In this document: piece after piece, positions 9,475 to 17,244 of the stretch
Layout of the letters: every line of letters begins with the position of its first letter
Numbering within the stretch: position 1 is the first letter of the stretch
Origin: Methanobrevibacter cuticularis
GTDB lineage: Archaea > Methanobacteriota > Methanobacteria > Methanobacteriales > Methanobacteriaceae
Assembly (NCBI RefSeq): GCF_001639285.1
Contig: NZ_LWMW01000169.1
Coordinates: 1 to 64,000 of the forward strand
DNA length: 64,000 nt
Direction: 5' to 3'
The notes under the pieces: model-generated
What the model saw: only the letters and a program-made list of their open reading frames with translations
What the model was told of the DNA's origin: nothing
Database searches by the model: none
Program-made: the position numbers and the translations under genes

Positions 9475-9870
9475 AACTTAAAAAATAATTATTAATACAA
9501 TAACTATAAAAAATACATATTTTAATTGTTATTTAAAAATAAGGAAGAATTCCTTAAAAGCTTATTTACTATTATATACAATACATTAATTAAATACCGT
9601 GTTTATTATTTAAACCATTGATACTTTTCATGATTCTTAATAATGAATATTGTAATGATTATCTGTTAAATCTAATTATATGGTTTCATAATCATGATAA
9701 AGAATATTTAATGATAATCTATTAAATTTATCATATAGTCTTATAATTATTATTATTATTAATAATAATATGCATTAATGATTTATTAAATTTAATAAAA
9801 TAATTAAGTCATGATTTAAAAAATTAATCTAAGAAATTTTTAACTAATGATACTCAATCAGAGGAATTAT
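9475..9870. other. Intergenic region before cbiO with a diverged ~65-bp duplication
   Basis: No gene is seen. A segment from about 9645 (AATATTGTAATGATTATCTG) recurs in diverged form from about 9707 (AATATTTAATGATAATCTAT). The 400-base gap and a TATA-like ATTATATAC near 9570 leave open that cbiO has its own promoter rather than being read through from cbiQ. Confidence 0.4.
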
Positions 9871-10710
9871 ATGAATATAATTGAAGCAAAGAACATAGTT
9901 TATGAATATCCAGATGGCACAGAAGCTTTAAAGCACATTGATTTTAAAGTAGAGAAAGGAGATATTGTAGCTTTACTTGGACCTAATGGTGCTGGGAAAT
10001 CTACTTTGTTTCTACATTTCAATGGAATTTTAGAACCTGCCAGTGGTGAAATTTTAATAGATAATAAAAGATTGAAGTATGATAGAAAAAGTTTGTTGAA
10101 GGTTCGTCAAAAGATTGGAATAGTCTTCCAGAATCCTGATGATCAGCTATTTGCCCCTACTGTTGAAGAAGATGTAGCTTTTGGTCCTTTGAATATAGGT
10201 CTATCTCAAGAAGAAGCTAAAAAGCGCGTAGAGGATTCTCTTAAAAAAGTTGGGATGGAAGGTTTTGAGAAAAAACCACCTCATCATTTAAGTGGTGGTC
10301 AAAAGAAGAGAATAGCTATTGCAGGAATTTTAGCTATGGGTCCTGAAGTCATGATTTTAGATGAACCCACTTCTGGACTTGATCCTAAAGGAGCCTCTAA
10401 AATATTGAAGTTATTGTATAAACTCAATGATGAAGGAATGACTATAATAATATCAACTCATGATGTTGATCTGGTTCCTATCTATGCAAAGAAGATAAAT
10501 GTAATAAACAAAGGAAAAATCATTAAAGAAGGGACTCCCCATGAAGTTTTTGATGATGTTGATATCATAAGAAAAGCAAATTTACGTTTACCTAGAATAG
10601 CTCATCTAGTTGAAATATTAGAAAAAGAAGATCAATTTAAACTAGCTGATCATTATCCTTTAACAATAGGAGAAGCTAGAAAAAGCATATTAGAGCATAT
10701 TGACAAATAA
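9871..10710 (+). CDS. cbiO: Cobalt ECF transporter ATP-binding protein CbiO
   Basis: ATPase of the cobalt ECF transporter, on the inner membrane face. Walker A is GPNGAGKST (residues ~38-46), the Q-loop is VFQNPDDQLF, the ABC signature is LSGGQKKRIAIAG, Walker B is MILDEPTSGLD, and the switch histidine is in ISTHDVDLV. The length of 279 residues is normal. I start at ATG 9871 because AGAGGA lies five bases before it; an in-frame ATG at 9847 would add eight residues but has no ribosome-binding site. It is separated from cbiMNQ by the DMT gene and about 400 bases. A single ATPase gene suggests a homodimer. Confidence 0.95.
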   Translation: MNIIEAKNIVYEYPDGTEALKHIDFKVEKGDIVALLGPNGAGKSTLFLHFNGILEPASGEILIDNKRLKYDRKSLLKVRQKIGIVFQNPDDQLFAPTVEEDVAFGPLNIGLSQEEAKKRVEDSLKKVGMEGFEKKPPHHLSGGQKKRIAIAGILAMGPEVMILDEPTSGLDPKGASKILKLLYKLNDEGMTIIISTHDVDLVPIYAKKINVINKGKIIKEGTPHEVFDDVDIIRKANLRLPRIAHLVEILEKEDQFKLADHYPLTIGEARKSILEHIDK

Positions 10711-10770
10711 TCTCATATATTAAATATAATGGATACATTTTTTTTTACATTATTTTATTTTAATAAAGAT

Positions 10771-10870
10771 GATATTTATGTAATTTATTTTAAGAAATAT
10801 GATATTTATGTAATTTATTTTAAGAAATATGATATTTATGTAATTTATTTTAAGAAATATGATATTTATG
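10771..10870. repeat. 30-bp tandem repeat array, left part (3.3 units)
   Basis: Units read GATATTTATGTAATTTATTT followed by TAAGAAATAT. The array is cut at 10870 by an insertion sequence and resumes at 12334 in phase, so it is one array of about eight units split by the element. Confidence 0.95.
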
Positions 10871-12333
10871 GGCTCTGTCAAAAATTATTGTGAAAGAGTG
10901 TTGTAAATTTGTGTTAATTTGAGAAAAAGTTAATACAATTTGTGCGGTAATTATTATGTATGAGTAAAAAACCACCGCACAAGTTTATTTGTGCTGAAGA
11001 TGTATTTAAATCTAATGTAAAATTGGAAAATGATGTATTGATTATTGATCCCTCTGTTTCTCCATCTTTCATTCGGGAGTTGGAAAAAATAGTTAATAAA
11101 TCTATAATGATCATTTATTCGGAAGGAGAAAATTTAAAATGTCCATTGTGCGGAGAAAAATTAAGTAAAAATGGATTTCATAATCGTTTGTTAAATAAAT
11201 CTGATTTAATCCATTTACAAAAATACAAATGCTCGAAAAAAGACTGTGAATTTGAAAAAAGAACAAATATCGATAATATTGTCCCTAAAGGATGTAATTA
11301 TGAAATTGATGTGAGACATGAACCTATAAAACAAAATGAAATCTCATACATGTCATTAGAAAAAATATCCGAAAATATAGATCTTAAATATCAATCTAAA
11401 CCTTCAAGACAATCAATCCTTAATTTTTTAGACAATGAAGGGGAAAAATACCTCGATGATGAATGTAATGATTTATTTGAATATGATAATAATGAATTAA
11501 GTGGTGTTTTTGCTATAGACGAACAATTTCCATCAGTTAATGGAGAATACAGAGCAAGACCAGTAATAATGGATGTACACACAAATATAATCCTCAATGA
11601 TACAATATTACCTATTGAAGAACTGGATGTTGATTTTAAAGAAAATTTCTTAAAAACCACATTAAATGGAAAAACCATAAAAGGAATAGTTTCTGATGGT
11701 GACAAATCATATGCAACCATTATTGACAAAATTAAAGTCCCACATCAACTTTGTAACTTTCATTTAATGCAAAATTTAATGAATGAATTAATAAAACCTA
11801 TTAACAAATTAAACAGAAAAATAAAATCCAATACCAAGAAAATAAATGATATCAAAGAAAAATTACCTTCTTTCAGATCTAAAAAAGTCCAAAAAAAGAA
11901 TGAAAAGAAAATTAAAAAACTAAAATCAGAAATAAGAAAATATAAAGCCGAATTAAAAGAACTTGAAAACTATAAAGAAAGAATATCTAATATATTTAAA
12001 CAAAAAAATGTTAAAAAAGCTAAAAGACGATTTAAAACTCTATACAACAATTTAAAGAACTTACCTCCAGTTGTCGCGACTTTTATTCAGCGATTAAATA
12101 AAACTTTTGATAAAGCTGTAAATCACATGGTTTATGAATATTTACCATCAACCAATAATCAATTAGAATGTTACAATGGTGTATCATTACCCGATAACCA
12201 GAAAAAAACCTATAGAACAGACAGAGGATTAGAAAGAGCCATAAAATTAGGTAAAAAAAGATGGATGGAAAGAAATAGAAAACCAAATTAAAAATTAAAA
12301 TCAGAAACCATCACAATAATTTTTGACAGAGCC
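10871..12333 (+). mobile_element. Intact insertion sequence, 1463 bp, 23-bp perfect terminal inverted repeats
   Basis: The left end begins GGCTCTGTCAAAAATTATTG and the right end (12311-12333) is its exact reverse complement over 23 bases. ATTATTTATG-type target sequence flanks it: ATTTATG precedes the left end and follows the right end, a 7-bp target duplication. It carries one transposase gene. It landed inside the 30-bp tandem array, whose phase is kept on both sides. A decayed relative of its left end lies at 12501-12645. I could not place it in a named IS family. Confidence 0.93.
10960..12291 (+). CDS. DDE transposase with N-terminal zinc ribbon
   Basis: The 443-residue protein has a Cys-rich zinc-binding region (CPLCGEKLSKNG and YKCSKKDCEFEKRT, residues ~65-105), then an RNase H-like catalytic core. 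Candidate catalytic residues are the Asp in VFAIDEQ, the Asp in IVSDGDKSYA with the following CNFHLMQNL (the D-x-H pattern seen in ISL3 and MULE-type transposases), and the Glu in STNNQLECYNG. A Lys-rich coiled-coil segment (residues ~285-365) is inserted before the last acidic residue. The frame is uninterrupted, so the enzyme may be active. ATG 10960 is used; the ATG at 10956 is out of frame and stops after three codons. Confidence 0.9.
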   Translation: MSKKPPHKFICAEDVFKSNVKLENDVLIIDPSVSPSFIRELEKIVNKSIMIIYSEGENLKCPLCGEKLSKNGFHNRLLNKSDLIHLQKYKCSKKDCEFEKRTNIDNIVPKGCNYEIDVRHEPIKQNEISYMSLEKISENIDLKYQSKPSRQSILNFLDNEGEKYLDDECNDLFEYDNNELSGVFAIDEQFPSVNGEYRARPVIMDVHTNIILNDTILPIEELDVDFKENFLKTTLNGKTIKGIVSDGDKSYATIIDKIKVPHQLCNFHLMQNLMNELIKPINKLNRKIKSNTKKINDIKEKLPSFRSKKVQKKNEKKIKKLKSEIRKYKAELKELENYKERISNIFKQKNVKKAKRRFKTLYNNLKNLPPVVATFIQRLNKTFDKAVNHMVYEYLPSTNNQLECYNGVSLPDNQKKTYRTDRGLERAIKLGKKRWMERNRKPN

Positions 12334-12475
12334 ATTTATGTAATTTATTTTAAGAAATATGATATTTATGTAATTTATTTTAAGAAATATGATATTTATG
12401 TAATTTATTTTAAGAAATATGATATTTAGGTAATTTATTTTAAGAAATATGATATTTAGGTAATTTACTTTTCTT
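12334..12475. repeat. 30-bp tandem repeat array, right part (about 4.7 units)
   Basis: Continuation of the array at 10771-10870 after the insertion sequence. The last two units have ATTTAGG in place of ATTTATG, and the final one decays into CTTTTCTTATTTTAATTG. Confidence 0.93.
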
Positions 12476-12500
12476 ATTTTAATTGAATGGGAAATAATTC

Positions 12501-12645
12501 GGCATTGTCTAAAATTCTGCTGATTTTTTTGAAAATCTGTAAATGTTAGTTAAAAAGATGTTTTTGTTTTAATGGTGTGTTTTGGAAAAAAAGTTATTAT
12601 AGTTTGGTGGTTATAATTTATTATTACGCCTAAAAACAAAAATAG
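12501..12645 (+). pseudogene. Relic of the left end of an IS related to the one at 10871
   Basis: The stretch begins GGCATTGTCTAAAATTCTG and follows the layout of the intact IS left end: a TGTAAAT segment, then GGAAAAAAAGTTATTATAG (intact copy GAGAAAAAGTTAATACAAT), then a GGT-TAATTTATTATT stretch leading into ACGCCTAAAAAC, which corresponds to ATGAGTAAAAAACC, the transposase start. The start codon and all downstream coding sequence are lost. Confidence 0.6.
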
Positions 12646-12780
12646 ATAAATTTAACTGACTATTTTTTTTTAAATAACTTAAAATATTTTTTAATAATTT
12701 TAAAATATTTTGTATAAATAAGTCTAAAATATTCTATTATAATACGGCTTTTTAGAAGTCTTTTTTTGTTAGTTTTGTGT

Positions 12781-12978
12781 TTATTTGTTTATGTTGTATA
12801 ATTGTGTTTTTTGGGGTTTGTTTCTTTTTGTTTGATGTTTGTTAGGTTTTGATTTTATTTGTTCCACTAGTTTTCTTTTTAGTATGCTACTTACATTTTC
12901 TATGTTGTTTCTTTTTGAATATATTTTTTGTCTGATATTATTGGGCTTTTGAGTCTATAGTGTCCTTTTTTAGCTTTT
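12781..12978 (-). pseudogene. Decayed C-terminal piece of an IS5/ISH-like transposase
   Basis: Read on the minus strand, two frames joined by one frameshift give KAKKGHYRLKSPIISDKKYI and then KRNNIENVSSILKRKLVEQI, followed by TQLYNINK and a stop. This resembles the end of the transposase relic at 62723-63598 (RAKKGKYRIG..., HQRSIVETTISIIKR..., LKNLCYDIYRY), including the glutamate that completes the DDE triad. The remainder of the element is gone. The interval 12646-12780 shows only AT-rich sequence. Confidence 0.6.
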
Positions 12979-13007
12979 TCATTGTTTTTTTGTTTACTTG
13001 ATTTATG

Positions 13008-13042
13008 ATATATATCAATTATTTTTTAATAAGATTTATATA
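13008..13042 (+). promoter_or_regulatory. Shared ALP promoter: (AT)4 tract plus TATA box
   Basis: (AT)4 at 13008-13015 and TTTATATA at 13035-13042, 19 bases apart as in the gene at 47433. Downstream TATCCTTGTTAGGATATAG, TGATTACTCTCTATATTTT and TAACTTTCT are shared with the other two promoters. The short tract here contrasts with (AT)16 and (AT)14 in the paralogous promoters. Confidence 0.7.
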
Positions 13043-13158
13043 AGATGTAGGATATAGTTATCCTTGTTAGGATATAGTGATTACTCTCTATATTTTTTAA
13101 CTTTCTTTATTATATTAAATATGTATCTGATTGATTAGATCAGGAGATGAAAAAAATA

Positions 13159-16014
13159 ATGATTTCGAAAATAAACAATTTAATTGAAAATGACTTTTTA
13201 AGTATGGAAGCGAATATTCCTCTGTTTAACAGAGTTCGTTTAAGGAATGCGGTACTGATAACCTTCTTATTTTTGTGCTTTTTTGCACTATTGTCTGGTG
13301 CTAGTGCTGCTAACTTTAATAGCTCTTCTAATAATCAGGATATCCAGGCTTTCCTCAGTAATACCTCTGCAGGTGACAATGAGCTTGTTTTTGAGGGAGG
13401 GACCTATAACCAGATCACTAGTTTAAATGTTTCAAGAAGTGTTAACATCTCATCCGCCGGTCAAGTGAATATGGTAGGTACTGGTAGACTCTTTAATATC
13501 ACAGCTCCAAATGTAAAGATAGTTAACTTGAATATGAGTGGATATAACACAGCTATTAATTCAAATAGGGGTAATTTATCAGTTATTGGTTGTAATATGA
13601 GTACAATCGATATTAGTGTCAATTTGTCTGGTGCTTCTTTAACTGGTGTATTACTGGAAAATAATACTATAATTTCTTCTGTAAGCAACTACAATTATGG
13701 TGCTGTATATGTAAACGCTACAACTGGCTCAGTTGTTAACATTGCGGTTAAAGGTAATAATATCCGATGTAACGGGACATCTAGCTCGGATGGCGTGCGT
13801 TTCAACGTTGTTAATTGTAATAATGCTCTAATGTTCGAAAACAACAACATCACAGGAACATCATCTGGTGTTTGGCTTATTGCAGAAACCAGCAAAAATA
13901 ACATAACCATCATCAACAACAACATCACAGGAACAGGCGGATACGGTGTTTATCTTCGTGCATACACCAACAGTAATAACAACATAAGCATCGCCAATAA
14001 CAACATCACAGGAGGACCATCCGCAAACGGTGTTCGTCTTAGTGCATACACCAGTAACAACAACATAACCATCGCCAACAACAACATCACAGGAACATCC
14101 GGACACGGTGTTGCTCTGGATGCATACACCAGTAACAACAACATAAGCATCGCCAACAACAACATCACAGGAACATCATACGGTGTTGAGCTTCGTGCAT
14201 ACACTAGCAACAATAATATCACCTTCACTGATAACAATATTAGAAGTCCATCTGGTATGTATGTTAACTGTTATAATCGAGGTTTTAGTGGTTTGTCTGT
14301 AGTGAATAATACTATTAATGCTACTAGTGCTTATGGTAGTGGTATTGGGTTTGCTAGTCTTAATTCTGTTGATTTGAGTGATATTTTTGTTTCTGGTAAT
14401 AATATTTTTGCTGGAACAGCTTATGGTATTAATTTTGCTGATGGTCTTAATTCTGTAAATAATGTTACTATCAATTATAATCGTGTTTTAGCTGTTATTG
14501 GTTTGAATATTCCAACTATGACTAGTGGTATAGATGCGAACCTTAATTGGTGGGGAGTTAACGATATAACTGGTAAAATTAGGGGTATTAATACTAGTAA
14601 TCATTATATTTTGAATATTACTAACTCTAGTAGTTTAAATAATGTTCATATTGGTGATAAGGTTAGATTTTCTCTGTTAGTCTTGAATACTACTTTGTCT
14701 AATACTGGTGTTGAGAATTTACCTGATTTTGTTATTGATGGTACTTTTAATGGTGTAGCTTATAATTCTAGTCGTGGTGATAATTTTACTTATATGTTTA
14801 CTGTTTTATCTTTAGGAATTCAGACTTTAGATGCTTCTTTAGATGAAGAATATATGAATATAACTTTTTATGCGATAAAAAATTCCACTAATTCTACTAT
14901 TGTTGTTAGTCCTAATCCTGTGAGTATTGGCGAGAATATTACTGTTAGTGGTGTTTTAGCTAATTTCACTGGGATAACTAGTGTTAATGTTACTGTTGAT
15001 GGTAATTTCTTTACTAATGTAGCTGTTGATGGTTCTGGTTATTGGGAGTTAAACTACACTACCAACCGTATTGGAACTGATTTAGAGGTTATTGTTAGTT
15101 TTGTTGGTAATGATAATTATACAAGCTTTAGTAATGTTGCTAACTTTAATGTTACAAAGGCTAATGCAACTATAAACATTAGCTTACCAAATAATGCTAC
15201 TTATGGAGAAAATTCTACTATCAATGGTAATATCACTGATGTTAATGGTAGTCTAATAAATGGAACATATAACATTACAGTAACTATCAATGGTATGGAT
15301 TACAATGTAACTGTTGTTGATGGTTTATGGAGTTTAACAATACCTAATAGAAATGCAGGAATAGCTAATGTGAATATATTTTTCTCTGGAAACAGTAACT
15401 ACAATAATGCAACAATAGCTACTAACTATGCTGTTAATCCAAAGAATCTTGGAACTACAATCACAATAACCTCAACAAAAAACGGTAATAAGATTACTTA
15501 CAAAATCACACTCAAAGATAGTGAAGGAAATATTTTAGCTAATCAAACAGTTACTTTAGCTATTGCAGGTAAAACTGTAAGTCTTAAAACTAATGGTGCG
15601 GGTGTTGTACAATACACATTCACTGCAGCTAAAGCTGGTAAGTATCAAGCAACTGCGACATACAATGGTTTAAGAACAACAAATATCATATACAATAAAT
15701 CAACTAAAAAATCTAGTACCGTTGAAGTAAAAGCTAGTAAAATAAAAATAGCTAAAATTCAAGGAAATAGCGTCAAGAAAAGATCCTATAAACTCTACTA
15801 TAAAGTTTACACAATTAAGAATTATGGTGATTTAACTGGATCACGAAATTTCAAAAAATACTTCAAATTACAACTAAAAAGCACTGCTAAAAAAGGTCTA
15901 GTCTACTTAAACTACAACAAAAAAGCTAAATTGTTAAAAATATTTGTTAAAAACCTAAAAGCCGGAAAAATCGTAAAAGTCAAACTAACATTCTACAAAC
16001 CAACAAGAAGATAA
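13159..16014 (+). CDS. Adhesin-like surface protein with basic C-terminal domain
   Basis: Secreted protein of 951 residues. I place the start at ATG 13159; the ATG at 13147 overlaps the ribosome-binding site (AGGAG followed by ATGA) at the position where paralogs have AGGAGGTGA. A long n-region precedes a signal helix ending near ASA. Residues ~55-470 are beta-helix coils, with a NNNITGTS.GV.L.AYTSNNN.I repeat block. Then come NWWGVND, an NLPDFVIDGT segment shared with the two close paralogs, one GYWELNYTTNRIGTDL Ig-like domain, a further Ig-like domain (ATYGENSTINGN) and a Big-type domain. The last ~100 residues are Lys/Tyr-rich with no membrane helix, ending FYKPTRR, so attachment would be electrostatic or to the wall polymer. 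Convergent with a dead transposase and the next ALP. Confidence 0.87.
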   Translation: MISKINNLIENDFLSMEANIPLFNRVRLRNAVLITFLFLCFFALLSGASAANFNSSSNNQDIQAFLSNTSAGDNELVFEGGTYNQITSLNVSRSVNISSAGQVNMVGTGRLFNITAPNVKIVNLNMSGYNTAINSNRGNLSVIGCNMSTIDISVNLSGASLTGVLLENNTIISSVSNYNYGAVYVNATTGSVVNIAVKGNNIRCNGTSSSDGVRFNVVNCNNALMFENNNITGTSSGVWLIAETSKNNITIINNNITGTGGYGVYLRAYTNSNNNISIANNNITGGPSANGVRLSAYTSNNNITIANNNITGTSGHGVALDAYTSNNNISIANNNITGTSYGVELRAYTSNNNITFTDNNIRSPSGMYVNCYNRGFSGLSVVNNTINATSAYGSGIGFASLNSVDLSDIFVSGNNIFAGTAYGINFADGLNSVNNVTINYNRVLAVIGLNIPTMTSGIDANLNWWGVNDITGKIRGINTSNHYILNITNSSSLNNVHIGDKVRFSLLVLNTTLSNTGVENLPDFVIDGTFNGVAYNSSRGDNFTYMFTVLSLGIQTLDASLDEEYMNITFYAIKNSTNSTIVVSPNPVSIGENITVSGVLANFTGITSVNVTVDGNFFTNVAVDGSGYWELNYTTNRIGTDLEVIVSFVGNDNYTSFSNVANFNVTKANATINISLPNNATYGENSTINGNITDVNGSLINGTYNITVTINGMDYNVTVVDGLWSLTIPNRNAGIANVNIFFSGNSNYNNATIATNYAVNPKNLGTTITITSTKNGNKITYKITLKDSEGNILANQTVTLAIAGKTVSLKTNGAGVVQYTFTAAKAGKYQATATYNGLRTTNIIYNKSTKKSSTVEVKASKIKIAKIQGNSVKKRSYKLYYKVYTIKNYGDLTGSRNFKKYFKLQLKSTAKKGLVYLNYNKKAKLLKIFVKNLKAGKIVKVKLTFYKPTRR

Positions 16015-16307
16015 AAGTTAGTATAAGAATAATTGACAATAATTAAACAAAAACAAATTTTTTTCGAGGATAAAATTGATTTTTTTCTTTATCTTCTCTT
16101 TTTTATTTTTTATTATTATGAACAAAAACTTATAAATAACAATTATAATATTATTTTATTAATCTTTTTTTTACTAATTTTTCAATTATCTCATTATCCA
16201 TATCATCTATATCTTTTTTTCTTTTTTCTTCTATTTTTCCTTTAAATTTATATAGTAGGAATTACAACCTATATTTAAGAAATATTTTTTGTTAGGTTGT
16301 GTTTTTT
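16015..16307. other. AT-rich spacer with T-runs
   Basis: Follows the adhesin stop. It is dominated by T-rich tracts (for example TTTTTTTCTTTTTT near 16210) suited to transcription termination. The apparent hydrophobic 70-residue ORF here (16033-16245) is a by-product of T-richness. AGGTTGTGTTTTTTATGG near 16294-16311 belongs to the transposase relic. Confidence 0.4.
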
Positions 16308-17193
16308 ATGGTTTTAAAAGATGATTCGATTAATCAACAGCTTTTAGTTCCTATTGATTTGAAAAATTTAATTCCTGATGATCACCCTTGTTATTTGATT
16401 CAAAATATTAAAAGAATTGGGAAAATCTAATCAAAAAACAATTAGTTTGAATGATCCTGAAACACGCTGGTGTTGAATAAAAAGAATCAATTGGAATTTG
16501 ATTATAATTTACAGATTGGTGTAGATGATTATAAAGGAATAGTTCTATCTATAGGAGTATCAAATAATCCTACAGATTTTAACGAATTAATACCTCAAAT
16601 AATTCAAATTGAAGAAAATATTGGTGATTTAACAGAAAATACTCAAATTTCAGCAGATAATGGATATTCAACAGATGAAAACATGGAATATTTAGAAGAA
16701 CATCGCCTTGATAGCTATATATAAAGTAGAAAACTTTCAAGAAAATTAAAAAACCTTAATAAACTCGAAAAACTATATTCAAAAGATAATTTCATTTTCA
16801 ATATTGAAGAAAACACATATATTTGTCCCGAAGGACAAATTCTAGATAAAAAAGGAAAATACGAAAATGATAAAAAAACTGTTTATTGGACAAATAACTG
16901 CAAATATTGCTTAAAAAAGAAAAATTCGTAGGAAAATACCGATATCGAACGATAATTGACTATGGAAATCCTTCTAAAATTAGAATTCAACGAAAAATGG
17001 AAGAAAAATGGGCTCAAAAAATATACAAAAAAAGATCAAAAACAGTAGAATGGCCATTTGGCAATATAAAAAGAACTTAAAACTTAATGAATTTAATACA
17101 ACTGGAATAAAAAGAACACAAACCGAAGCCAAATTAATAGGAATTTCACACAATTTAAAAAGAATATACAAAGAAATAAACAAAAATAACTAA
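16308..17193 (+). pseudogene. Dead IS1182/DUF772-like transposase
   Basis: Begins with the typical N-terminus MVLKDDSINQQLLVPIDLKN and LIPDDHPCYLIQNI. It then jumps through a deletion and frame change to SLNDPETRW, followed by FDYNLQIGVDDYKGIVLS, ISADNGYSTDENMEYLE and, after an in-frame stop at 16722, ICPEGQILDKKGKY and a C-terminal TVEWPFGNIKRT / LIGISHNLKRIYKEIN in other frames. At least two stops or frameshifts and an internal deletion (about 295 codons left of a usual 450-500) make it non-functional. It lies between two convergent adhesin genes. Confidence 0.8.
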
Positions 17194-17244
17194 ACATACA
17201 CAACAAAAATAAAAAATAAAAAAAATAAAAAATAAAAAAATTAA

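Noticed and set aside
10871-12333. Assignment of the intact IS to the ISM1 or ISL3 family
   Set aside because: The transposase motifs are only loosely similar, and length and target duplication size could not be checked against a database, so it is left unassigned.
16033-16245. Hydrophobic 70-residue ORF on the plus strand
   Set aside because: It arises from T-rich spacer sequence (Phe/Leu/Tyr runs), has no ribosome-binding site and no recognisable family.
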